Assembly (NCBI GenBank): GCA_027486675.1
Contig: JAIXOQ010000007.1
Location: 19,747 to 83,746 of the forward strand
Reading direction: 5' to 3'
Source: Pseudomonadota bacterium
GTDB lineage: Bacteria; Bdellovibrionota; UBA1018; CAIMNF01
Length of the DNA stretch: 64,000 nucleotides
Shown here: piece by piece, positions 44,546 to 53,135 of the stretch
Layout of the letters: each line of letters starts with the position of its first letter
How positions within the stretch are numbered: position 1 is the stretch's first letter
The notes under the pieces: generated by a model
Database searches by the model: none
Told to the model about the DNA's origin: nothing
Seen by the model: only the letters and a program-made list of their open reading frames with translations
Translations under genes and position numbers: made by a program

Positions 44546-46185
44546 GAAGTGCGCTCGCTTCTTTCAACGGGTGTCATCTGGACTAAACGATCCATGCGAC
44601 TTAAGACTGTAGATCGATGTGCGATCTGAATCACGGTGAGCCCAGCCATCTCTTTCTCCACAATCCCAAGGACTTCACTTTCTACCGCCGCATCAAAGAA
44701 AGCGGTGGCCTCATCCAGAATCAATATCCTTGGACGACTGAGAATTGCACGAAGCACTGCTACAATTTGGCGTTGACCCATGGAGATATTTTCACCTCCT
44801 TCACCAATACGAAGATGGCGAAGAGATATTAATCCGTGTGCGACAGGAAAAGGAGACAATCGGTCTTCCCATTCCTTCCAATTCACGCTGAGAGCACCAT
44901 AAAATGTTAAGTTGTCCTCGATGGTGCCTGACAGAAGAATAGGAAACTGCTCCACCCAACCCATCTGCTTTCGAAGACTCGTCCGCTTGAAACGCTTCAA
45001 GTCCGTGCCATTCCACAAAACACGACCCGTCGTTGGGTGCTCAAAACCAGAGATTAGCTGCAAGACCGTACTCTTTCCAACACCACTCGGCCCGTGAAGA
45101 CCGACCCATTCACCCTTTGTTACTTTGAGAGAAAAGTTTCTAAGGATTCGTCTTTCCCCCTCATATCCATAAGAAACGCAATCAAGCGCAAGATTTTCAA
45201 ATGTCGGAGCCTCCTCCGTACCGTCTCTCTCCCTTGGCAAATCAAGAAGGAATTGCACCCGTGCCATAGCCACCGTGCCGTTCACAAAAAAGTTCCATCG
45301 ATCTGCAAGTTCGGTCAATGGCCCTACCATCAACTGCACGTAGGCAATACCCGCTGTCACGGCCCCTAAACTGAGCGTCGAAGAAAGTCCGAGGCTACCG
45401 CTACGACGCACCCAGAGAATCATCATGAGCCCGACACCCAAAGAGATCATGGGATGCAAAAGTGCGTACTGGCGCGTCACCTTAAACTGCATGCGTCCGT
45501 ACTCCGTCACTACCTGATCCAAACGATGGTACCTCAGCCCTTTCTGGGCTAAAGCGCGCAGGGTCTTCATCCCAAGAATATAGTCAGCGATCCTACTATT
45601 TGCGGTGGCCAACTGTTCACGGGATTGATCTTGGGCCTGCCGAATCTTGTGCCCCAGGAACAGCGCACCCAAACAGAGGGGAAGAAAAACCAAGAAGGCA
45701 CGGCTCGCCATTTCCGGAGCCAGTCCAAAAAATCCGATCCAAGTCGCCATGAGTGTCACAATATTCCCGAGCGTGAAGAGAACGCCACTTTGGAAGAAAT
45801 CAACCATGGCATTCACATCAAACATTGCCCTCGTCATGACACTCCCTGGGGAGAGAGCCTCCATAGTCCTAAGATCGACTTGATAGAGATGAGAAAACAC
45901 GTCAGAACGCAGCCGCTCCATGACCATCAATCCGAGTCCAGACAGTGTCCGCGAAACCACAAAAAGTGAAATAACTCTGAAAATCTCGGCTCCCGCGTAC
46001 AGAAAGAGATAATAGATGGCCTGACTACTCCATTCTGACCTTGAGACGGCATCAATCACTTGCGCTAAAAATCGAGGACTGACCGACGTAGAAAGAGCGA
46101 GGCAGGCAAGTGCAATCGCAGCGCGAAAACACGCAAGGGGATGGTAGACCGCGCGTTTCAATATCAGCTGTAGACTATGCAACAT
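44542..46185 (-). CDS. ABC exporter half-transporter, canonical Walker B subunit
   Basis: A 547-residue protein with an N-terminal membrane domain (about six spans, residues 15-290) and an ATPase domain: Walker A GPSGVGKSTVLQ, Walker B ILILDEATAFFD with catalytic Glu, H-loop IAHRST. The signature reads ISMGQRQ instead of LSGGQ. The upstream partner has the complementary pattern, so the two should form a heterodimer with one working and one degenerate ATP site, as in MdlAB or TM287/288. It overlaps its neighbours on both sides. Substrate unknown. Confidence 0.92.
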   Translation of the reverse strand: MLHSLQLILKRAVYHPLACFRAAIALACLALSTSVSPRFLAQVIDAVSRSEWSSQAIYYLFLYAGAEIFRVISLFVVSRTLSGLGLMVMERLRSDVFSHLYQVDLRTMEALSPGSVMTRAMFDVNAMVDFFQSGVLFTLGNIVTLMATWIGFFGLAPEMASRAFLVFLPLCLGALFLGHKIRQAQDQSREQLATANSRIADYILGMKTLRALAQKGLRYHRLDQVVTEYGRMQFKVTRQYALLHPMISLGVGLMMILWVRRSGSLGLSSTLSLGAVTAGIAYVQLMVGPLTELADRWNFFVNGTVAMARVQFLLDLPRERDGTEEAPTFENLALDCVSYGYEGERRILRNFSLKVTKGEWVGLHGPSGVGKSTVLQLISGFEHPTTGRVLWNGTDLKRFKRTSLRKQMGWVEQFPILLSGTIEDNLTFYGALSVNWKEWEDRLSPFPVAHGLISLRHLRIGEGGENISMGQRQIVAVLRAILSRPRILILDEATAFFDAAVESEVLGIVEKEMAGLTVIQIAHRSTVLSRMDRLVQMTPVERSERTS

Positions 46186-47800
46186 GAATCACCCGGTCGC
46201 AAAACTTGAGATGTGCCTCAAGGTGGGAGGCATAAAGCATTGCAACTTTCCGTTCCTGATTTCGAAGACGAATGGATTTCAGCACGTTCTCAGCAGTCAA
46301 AGCATCTACAGAAGCAAGAGGGTCATCCCAAAGGTAAACTTCACCCGCCCTCACTAAAGCCCGAGCGATCGCTAAACGCTGACGCTGACCTCCCGACAGT
46401 GCCCCCCGTTCGCTCAAATCCTCCTCACTTCTGGCCTGCACCAATTCTGAGACTTGAGCGAATTCTGCTGCATCAGCGTAGAGCCCCTGACCCGTGGGGT
46501 CTAGGTTGTGGGCAATCGATTCACGGAAGAAATAGGGCTCCTGAAAAACGGAGGACACACGCTGCCTGAGCTCCTCAAGATCCCAATCCTGAATATCCTT
46601 GCCTAGGACACGAAGCATTCCACGCTCGACTGGATAGAAACCTAAGATCAGGGACAAAAGAGTGGATTTACCTCTCCCAACTGGCGCCCGTATGCCCAAC
46701 ATCTCGCCGTTCATGAGATCAAATGAAACATCTTGAAGCACCCAAGCGCTTTGTTCCGTATACCGAAAGGAGAGATGTCGGACTTCAATTGCGGGCTCTT
46801 GCAGTCCAATTGGAGACAATGGCTTATGGGTTGTCGCCTTAAGGGGTAGACTTTCTGTTTCTTCACTGGAGAAAAAACTGGTCAGTCGTTCGTCACTGCC
46901 AGCCCCGCGCTGAAACAAAAAGAAGCCCATCACTGAAGCGGAAAGTGGCCAAACAAGCCGCTGAAGATAGCGCTGAAACGCAACGACGACCCCTAAACCT
47001 ACAAATGGAAGCCAACACACTAAGAGTAGTGTGGATACAACCACAACAACCTCGACCGCAGGTGTCAAGGAAGTCTGCACCCGAGCAAGGTTGCGCTGAC
47101 TCTCCGTGAGTAGCGCACTCTTCTTCGTAAATCGATCGATGAACCCACTTTCGGCAACAAAAGTACGGGCAAGCCTGAGAGTGGATACAGATTCACGGAT
47201 GTATTCCGATACTTCTCCTAAGCGTTTCTGCACATCCTGAGACAAGCTAAAAACTTTCTTTTGATTCTTTGCAAAAATGACGGGGATACTGAACATGGGC
47301 AAAAGCACAGTGAGCGCGATCCGCCAGTCCAGCCATAAGAAAAGAACCGGGATTGTCAGCAAAAAGAAGAAGGCATCAATCCATGACACCAGTCCTGGAC
47401 CTAAAAACATTCTGACTGCCTCAACATCCTCAGTCACAAGCCCCATCAAAGCCCCAACACGGCTCCTACCTAAACTTGCAATTGGTTTTCTAAATATCTT
47501 TTTTGAAAACTCACGCCTCAGGTGTGCAGCCTCGAGTGTCGAAGAACGCACCATAAAATAGCGCCATAAAAACCTGCACATGGTCTGGAGCACGACAACA
47601 ATGCATAGGCCGAGCAAGATTTGATTCAACGTACGCCCCTGCACACCATCTTCTAGGTCATCTAAGAAGTTTTTGAGAATGAGAGGCAATGCAAGTTCTG
47701 CACAGTCAACAACTACGATCGCGCAAGCTCCAATCAGAACGGGTGCTGAAAATCGTCTAATATACCCCTGAATATAGATACGGAAGGAGGCAGCGCTCAT
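46175..47800 (-). CDS. ABC exporter half-transporter, degenerate Walker B subunit
   Basis: A 541-residue partner of the preceding subunit. Membrane domain at about 20-285; ATPase domain with Walker A APVGRGKSTLLS, a canonical signature LSGGQRQRLAIARAL, and Walker B VYLWDDPLASVD where the catalytic Glu is Asp. This Asp together with the ISMGQ signature of the partner would make the non-hydrolysing site; the LSGGQ here serves the working site. It begins at the stop of the pseudouridine synthase gene (overlap four bases). Confidence 0.92.
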   Translation of the reverse strand: MSAASFRIYIQGYIRRFSAPVLIGACAIVVVDCAELALPLILKNFLDDLEDGVQGRTLNQILLGLCIVVVLQTMCRFLWRYFMVRSSTLEAAHLRREFSKKIFRKPIASLGRSRVGALMGLVTEDVEAVRMFLGPGLVSWIDAFFFLLTIPVLFLWLDWRIALTVLLPMFSIPVIFAKNQKKVFSLSQDVQKRLGEVSEYIRESVSTLRLARTFVAESGFIDRFTKKSALLTESQRNLARVQTSLTPAVEVVVVVSTLLLVCWLPFVGLGVVVAFQRYLQRLVWPLSASVMGFFLFQRGAGSDERLTSFFSSEETESLPLKATTHKPLSPIGLQEPAIEVRHLSFRYTEQSAWVLQDVSFDLMNGEMLGIRAPVGRGKSTLLSLILGFYPVERGMLRVLGKDIQDWDLEELRQRVSSVFQEPYFFRESIAHNLDPTGQGLYADAAEFAQVSELVQARSEEDLSERGALSGGQRQRLAIARALVRAGEVYLWDDPLASVDALTAENVLKSIRLRNQERKVAMLYASHLEAHLKFCDRVIHVA

Positions 47801-48783
47801 TGCATACTCTCAAGCACGGCCATAAAGTCTGCGGGTACTGGCGCCTCAATCAATAATGCCTTCCCTGTTTTCGGCTGATCTATGCCGAGAGAGGCAGCAT
47901 GCAACATCAGTCTTGGTACCTTCACCATAGGGAAAGTATCGGCCGGAAAATAGAGGGAATCTCCCAGGATAGGCATCTTCAAGTGTGCCAGATGAACCCG
48001 GATTTGGTGGGTCCTTCCCGTTTTTGGCGACGCGTGAACCCATAACATCCCCCGCCGAAACGATTCGATCACACGAAAGTGAGTCTCAGAGAAGTCGCCC
48101 CCAGATTTTACGATACCCATCTTCGCGATTTCACTTTTCCCAGACACTCGGTCCATATAGCCATGCACTGAGAACTCCTCGTTCACCTCACGCGGAACAC
48201 TTAAATTAACAACCAGTGCCTGGTAGCTCTTCTGAGCTCGTCTGTCTTGAAAAGAATGGGCAATCGATGGGTTAGCACTCTCACGTTTGGTAAAGAGTAA
48301 AACTCCGGAAGTATCACGATCTAGTCTGTGGTGCTGACCGAGATACACCTCTTTCTCTGAGCCTGACCTCTGCTTCAAGAATGTTTTACACAAATCAAAG
48401 GCATTCGCACGAAGCGGATCTACGGTGGGCTGGCTCGGTATGCCAGGCGGTTTATTGATTGCGATCAGGTCGTCGTCTTCATAGATGATCCAAGAGGCGC
48501 GCATAGCAGCTCTAGTTTCAGCAGCTTTCCGCACTTCCACTGCAGCATCGGTCTTAACCTGAGTACTTTCGTAAAAAATTTCAACAATCGCTCCTGGATA
48601 CAGTGAAACTGTACCGGACCTAGCGCGAGTTCTGTTGACATAAACTGCGCCCCCCACAATCAACTTACGAATGGTGCGCTTGTTCACTGGCGGTGGCAAA
48701 GCACGAGCTAGCCACTCCAGGAGGAAGTCATCTAGACGGACACGTCCCATGGCCTTCTGCACTCTGGAGCTGAGACGTTCCAC
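47797..48783 (-). CDS. RluA-family RNA pseudouridine synthase
   Basis: A 328-residue enzyme. An N-terminal S4 RNA-binding region (KRTIRKLIVGGAVYVN) is followed by the catalytic domain with INKPPGIPSQP, the catalytic Asp in HHRLDRDTSGVLLF, and HASPKTGRTHQIRVHLAH. This is the RluA/RluC/RluD group, which modifies uridines in 23S rRNA or tRNA; the exact target cannot be told. It starts at GTG 48783, six bases after the relA/spoT stop. Confidence 0.93.
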   Translation of the reverse strand: MERLSSRVQKAMGRVRLDDFLLEWLARALPPPVNKRTIRKLIVGGAVYVNRTRARSGTVSLYPGAIVEIFYESTQVKTDAAVEVRKAAETRAAMRASWIIYEDDDLIAINKPPGIPSQPTVDPLRANAFDLCKTFLKQRSGSEKEVYLGQHHRLDRDTSGVLLFTKRESANPSIAHSFQDRRAQKSYQALVVNLSVPREVNEEFSVHGYMDRVSGKSEIAKMGIVKSGGDFSETHFRVIESFRRGMLWVHASPKTGRTHQIRVHLAHLKMPILGDSLYFPADTFPMVKVPRLMLHAASLGIDQPKTGKALLIEAPVPADFMAVLESMQ

Positions 48784-48788
48784 GGGGT

Positions 48789-50969
48789 TTAGGATCCTCC
48801 GCGTTCAACCGAGATTACATTTGGACGGGATTCAAGAGCACTAAGAACACGGTCGAGTTGCTCCATATTTCCAACCTCAACATCAAATTGGAAGAGTGCT
48901 TTCCTGTCCTTCGTCGTTCGAACATTGGCAGAGGCGATATTCACACCACAACCGCTGATCGTCTGCGATAGCGACGCAAGCAGCCCTGTGCCATCAGTTG
49001 AAAAAACCTTTAGCCGGACAATTCTCTTGAGTGCGCCAGGTGCCTTAGCACTCCACTTCACATCGACTTTTCGTTCCGAATCAATATCGATGGCACGAGT
49101 ACAGTTCGACTTATGAATCGTGACTCCACGTCCTCGAGTGATAAATCCGACAATGCTTTCCCCAGGGACAGGGTTACAGCACCTTCCAAAACGCACCAAC
49201 ATGTCATCTAGGCCTTCAACGATAATTGCGTTCCTGGTTTCAGACCTTTTTGTGGCCGTGCGAATCATCCGCTTAAGCAGGCTCTCGTTCTCAAGCTCCT
49301 TGCGTTTTTCCTCAAGCTCAGCCTTTGGAAAGACGCGATCGAGTACATCTTCAAGGGGAAAGCGACCATACCCAATAGAAATGAAAACTTCTTCTAAGGT
49401 CTTCCCCTTAGTCTCTTGCAGCATTTTGCTGAGGTGTTCCGACTTCTCTAAGCGGGCCAAGGACCAGCCCCGAGTCCGAAGCGCTTTCTCTAATAGCTCT
49501 CTTCCCTCAAGTTTAGCCGACTCCCTCTCTTGCACCTTGATGAAGGCCCTAATCTTAGCTTTTGCCCTCGAGCTATGAACAAACTTGAGCCAATCCTTGG
49601 ATGGATTCATCACAGGCCCAGTCAGCACTTCAATCACGTCGCCTGACTTCAAACGTTGCCTAAGAGTTGCAATGCGATCATTAATCCTAACGCCTGTGCA
49701 CCGGTGCCCGACGTCTGTATGCACAGCGTAAGCAAAGTCAAGCGGCGTGGACCCGTACGGCAGCTGCTTCACCTCACCCTTGGGAGTGAAAACAAAAACA
49801 TCGTCACTAAAGAGGTCAATCTTGACTGTCTCTAGGAACTCATTTGGATCAGAAAGATCCTTCTGCCATTCAAGAAGTCGGGTGACCCACTGAACGTTCT
49901 CATGATCGCGAAGCTCAAAACGACCTTCCTTATACTTCCAATGAGCTGCAATCCCCTTTTCAGCAACTTGATGCATCTCTTGCGTGCGGATCTGAATCTC
50001 AACCCGTTCACCGCTTGGACTAATCACCATCGTGTGTAGCGACTGGTAGTTGTTCGCCTTAGGCATGGCGATGTAGTCCTTAAATCGCCCTGGTATTGGC
50101 TTAAATACAGAGTGAATCACGCCAAGCGCTTTGTAACACTCAGTGATGTTGTCGACGACGATACGGAATGCAATCAAGTCATGAAGTTCGTGATAGTCGA
50201 CTTGCCGTCGCTCCATCTTTTTGTACATCGAGTAAAAGTGCTTTGCCCGGCCCGACACTTGGGCAATGACCTCATACTCTCTGAGATTCTCTTCGATTAT
50301 GCGACACACCTCTTCGGTGAAATGCTCCCGTTCGGCCTTACTCTTCTGAACCAACTCTGCTAGGCGATAATAAACGTCTGGATGCAGGTACCGTAAACAA
50401 AGGTCCTCAAGTTCGATCTTGAGTTTGCTCATCCCCAAACGATTTGCAATCGGCGCATAAATATCGAGGGTCTCTTGCGCGATCCTCTTTTGTTTAACCG
50501 GCGCAAGGTATTGCAAGGAACGCATGTTGCTCAATCGATCCGCGAGCTTCACCAAAATCACTCGGATGTCCTTTGACATCGCAATGATCATTTTCCTAAA
50601 GTTTTCAGCCTGCTTTTCTTCGGTGGTTCGAAAAGTAATCTTTGAAAGCTTGGTGACGCCATCTACAAGCTCGGCTACATCTTCCCCAAATTCTGCTCTG
50701 ACCCCAGCGATGGTTACTTCCGTATCCTCAACTGTGTCGTGCAAAAATGCAGCGCAAATACTGGCAAGATCTAAACGCAGATCCGCAAGGATTTGGGCAA
50801 CCTCAGTGGGATGAATGATGTAGGGATCACCGCTCGACCTCATTTGGCTTGCATGGGCCGTCTCAGCAAAACTATACGCGCGGTCAATGAGAGTGAGATC
50901 TGCTTCTGCAAAGTAGCCCTTGATGGTCTTTTTGATGGACTCCAAAGTTGCGTTAGTCACCGACGCCAT
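48789..50969 (-). CDS. (p)ppGpp synthetase/hydrolase, RelA/SpoT family
   Basis: A 726-residue stringent-response enzyme. HD hydrolase domain intact (RSSGDPYIIHP and FLHDTVEDT, residues 40-90); synthetase domain intact (FKDYIAMPKANNYQSLHT, EIQIRTQEMHQVAEKGIAAHW); then TGS (DVFVFTPKGEVKQLP), a helical/zinc-finger-like region (FGRCCNPVPGESIVGFITRG) and an ACT domain. Both activities should be present, so this is likely the organism's main Rel enzyme. It overlaps gmk by 13 bases, linking (p)ppGpp and GTP metabolism. The omega-subunit gene rpoZ, often between gmk and spoT, is missing here. Confidence 0.95.
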   Translation of the reverse strand: MASVTNATLESIKKTIKGYFAEADLTLIDRAYSFAETAHASQMRSSGDPYIIHPTEVAQILADLRLDLASICAAFLHDTVEDTEVTIAGVRAEFGEDVAELVDGVTKLSKITFRTTEEKQAENFRKMIIAMSKDIRVILVKLADRLSNMRSLQYLAPVKQKRIAQETLDIYAPIANRLGMSKLKIELEDLCLRYLHPDVYYRLAELVQKSKAEREHFTEEVCRIIEENLREYEVIAQVSGRAKHFYSMYKKMERRQVDYHELHDLIAFRIVVDNITECYKALGVIHSVFKPIPGRFKDYIAMPKANNYQSLHTMVISPSGERVEIQIRTQEMHQVAEKGIAAHWKYKEGRFELRDHENVQWVTRLLEWQKDLSDPNEFLETVKIDLFSDDVFVFTPKGEVKQLPYGSTPLDFAYAVHTDVGHRCTGVRINDRIATLRQRLKSGDVIEVLTGPVMNPSKDWLKFVHSSRAKAKIRAFIKVQERESAKLEGRELLEKALRTRGWSLARLEKSEHLSKMLQETKGKTLEEVFISIGYGRFPLEDVLDRVFPKAELEEKRKELENESLLKRMIRTATKRSETRNAIIVEGLDDMLVRFGRCCNPVPGESIVGFITRGRGVTIHKSNCTRAIDIDSERKVDVKWSAKAPGALKRIVRLKVFSTDGTGLLASLSQTISGCGVNIASANVRTTKDRKALFQFDVEVGNMEQLDRVLSALESRPNVISVERGGS

Positions 50970-51547
50970 TGACCCGCCGCAATTTGCTCTGAAAACTCAA
51001 AAACTACTTTTTTTAGCCTGAGATACGCTTGATCCAAATCATCGTTCACGATGACTGCATCAAATGAGTTCTTCATCGCTAGTTCTTGAAGGGCGTTCTT
51101 CATGCGCTTCTGAATCACTTCTTCCGGATCAGTTGCCCTGGCTCGGAGTCTTCGTTCAAGTTCCTCAATCGACGGCGGCTCAAGAAATATGAGAAGCGAT
51201 CGCTCACCGTAGAGCGCTTTTAGATTCATTGCCCCCTGAACATCAATGTCGAGCAAGACATGAAAGCCAGAGCGCCAGAAAGACTCCAATGTCTCTTTGG
51301 ATGTGCCGTAATAATTCCCGTGAACGAGCGCCCACTCTGCAAACTGGTCCTTCGCAATCTTGTTCTTAAACTCATCAGGGCTGACAAAAAAATACTCGAC
51401 CCCATGTTTTTCCTGCCCCCTCGGGGCTCGGGATGTTGTTGAAACGGAAAGACGGATTGCATCTGGAAGATCCCGAAGTAAGCGTCCGCAAAGGGTGCTC
51501 TTTCCAGTACCGGAGGGTGCGGAGACAATGACAAGTCCGCGCTTCAT
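50957..51547 (-). CDS. gmk: Guanylate kinase
   Basis: A 196-residue enzyme that phosphorylates GMP to GDP. P-loop VSAPSGTGKSTLCGRLL at the N-terminus; the GMP-binding region contains SVSTTSRAPRGQEKHGVEYF; lid and ILLDIDVQG-type segment present. It overlaps accA by four bases (ATGA). Confidence 0.97.
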   Translation of the reverse strand: MKRGLVIVSAPSGTGKSTLCGRLLRDLPDAIRLSVSTTSRAPRGQEKHGVEYFFVSPDEFKNKIAKDQFAEWALVHGNYYGTSKETLESFWRSGFHVLLDIDVQGAMNLKALYGERSLLIFLEPPSIEELERRLRARATDPEEVIQKRMKNALQELAMKNSFDAVIVNDDLDQAYLRLKKVVFEFSEQIAAGQWRR

Positions 51548-52569
51548 TCTATCGTCCCAAGATCCATGGCGAAGCTGCCTAGATTTCTAAATTTTTCAAA
51601 TCTCGCTGACTTAATCGCTAGGCTTGCGGCACCCCGAGGATCGGTGAAATCTTGCTCAATCAGAGGCTTCAAATGTCGTTCAATCCCGTGAGCGAGCTCG
51701 AAAATTGCTCGTTCCGGAGCTCGGTGACAGCCGCCAAAGGGTTCGGGCAATACTTCATCGACAAGCTTCATCTGAGCCAAATCGGCAGAAGTCATCTTAA
51801 GCCGTTCTGCAGCGCGCTCTGCTAGGCTTGAGTCGCTCCATAAAATTGAAGCACAGCTTTCTGGGCTGATGACTGAGTAGGTCGAATACTCCTGCATCAG
51901 TACAAAGTTACCCACTCCAATCGCAAGCGCCCCACCGGAACCACCCTCTCCGATGACGACGACACCGATAGGCACTGTCAGTTCAAACATCTTGCGGATG
52001 CTCTCAGCGATCGCTTGAGATTGTCCTCGCTCCTCAGCATCCATCCCCGGATACGCCCCAGGAGTATCGATAAAAGTCAAAATAGGAAGCCGAAAGCGCT
52101 CAGCCAAATCAAAAGCCCGCATCGCTTTTCGATAACCCTCGGGTCTAGCCATGCCAAAGTTGCGCTCTACTTTTTGCTTGGTGCCTCGTCCCTTTTGGTG
52201 ACCCATAACTAAAATTGGAATACGACCCTCTTTGCTTGCCGAAACCTGCGGCGGAGGCCAAAAAGCCGTGCCTACAACCAGTGCAGCGTCGTCGCTGTAG
52301 GTGCGATCGCCATGGAGCTCAATAAAGTCCGGAAACATCGCTTCGAAATAATCGAGTGTGTAGAGCCGGCCCGGGTGCCTAGAGAGCTGAACCCTTTGCC
52401 AGGAACTTAACTTTGCATATGTCTCCTCGACGATTTTCTTCAACTTTTTCTCAAGTAGCCCTATTTCCTCAGCAAAATCGACCTGCCCGGACCTCGAAAG
52501 TTCACGCAATTCGGTCAGCTTCTTCTCTAAGCTCACGATCGGCTTTTCAAACTCAAAAAGGATCTCCAT
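51544..52569 (-). CDS. accA: Acetyl-CoA carboxylase, carboxyltransferase alpha subunit
   Basis: A 341-residue subunit that, with AccD, transfers CO2 to acetyl-CoA in fatty-acid synthesis. Coiled-coil N-terminus (LEKKLTELRELSR), HPGRLYTLDYFEAMFPDF, HQKGRGTKQKVERNFGM, FIDTPGAYPGMDAEERGQ, GEGGSGGALAIGVGN and YSVISPESCASILW are all diagnostic. accD is not in the window. It is the first gene of the nine-gene operon and is divergent from the FliL-like gene. Confidence 0.97.
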   Translation of the reverse strand: MEILFEFEKPIVSLEKKLTELRELSRSGQVDFAEEIGLLEKKLKKIVEETYAKLSSWQRVQLSRHPGRLYTLDYFEAMFPDFIELHGDRTYSDDAALVVGTAFWPPPQVSASKEGRIPILVMGHQKGRGTKQKVERNFGMARPEGYRKAMRAFDLAERFRLPILTFIDTPGAYPGMDAEERGQSQAIAESIRKMFELTVPIGVVVIGEGGSGGALAIGVGNFVLMQEYSTYSVISPESCASILWSDSSLAERAAERLKMTSADLAQMKLVDEVLPEPFGGCHRAPERAIFELAHGIERHLKPLIEQDFTDPRGAASLAIKSARFEKFRNLGSFAMDLGTIE

Positions 52570-52598
52570 GGATTTCTGATCTTACCATAAGGACCCGT

Positions 52599-53135
52599 AT
52601 GATCTGGTACACTCTCAGGCTTGTGGAACAGGTAGAAAAAAAACCTAAACTCAGCGAACTTCTCACTTCCAAGGACCGCCCTTCCCGGGTCGGAACTTGG
52701 CTTGCGCTAGCATCTTCGTTTATCGCATTCCTCACCCTCATTTTGCTCGGCGGGGTCATCTTAAAGCGGGTCAGTCAGCCAAAATCTTTAACCGAACTTG
52801 CGGTCACGCCCGAGGGCACAAAAGCCGGGATAGCAGTCCCCTTAGGGGAATTCCATGTTTTCTTAAAGCCTGACGAACAACCAGCAGATGAAGGAGAGCT
52901 CAGGGTAGATCTGTCTGCGATTGTGGATTCCGTTGCGACAGAAAATGCATTAAAAGGCCGCCTTCCCGATGCCCGGGACCGGATTCTGCCACTTCTGTCG
53001 AACCTCAACAAACACGACCTCTTAGATCCAAAATCCAAAGAGCGTGTGAGGCGGGTGCTTGCGGACCGCCTGTCTGGAATGGCCCTCCCTGGCCATGTGC
53101 TTGACGTCTATGTCACCAATCTAATGATCGAATAA
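52599..53135 (+). CDS. FliL-like flagellar basal body-associated protein
   Basis: About 178 residues from ATG 52599, with AAGGA five bases upstream. A single membrane span (GTWLALASSFIAFLTLILLGG) is followed by a periplasmic domain with FliL features: IAVPLGEFHVFL, ELRVDLSAIVD, DARDRILPLLSNLNKHDLLD and a closing GHVLDVYVTNLMIE. FliL supports the flagellar stator. No other flagellar gene is nearby, so it may be an orphan relative. The last 15 bases overlap the convergent regulator gene. Confidence 0.75.
   Translation: MIWYTLRLVEQVEKKPKLSELLTSKDRPSRVGTWLALASSFIAFLTLILLGGVILKRVSQPKSLTELAVTPEGTKAGIAVPLGEFHVFLKPDEQPADEGELRVDLSAIVDSVATENALKGRLPDARDRILPLLSNLNKHDLLDPKSKERVRRVLADRLSGMALPGHVLDVYVTNLMIE

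Noticed and set aside
52413..52598. N-terminal extension of the FliL-like protein
   Set aside because: It lies antisense to accA; the ATG at 52599 has AAGGA and FliL features begin after it.
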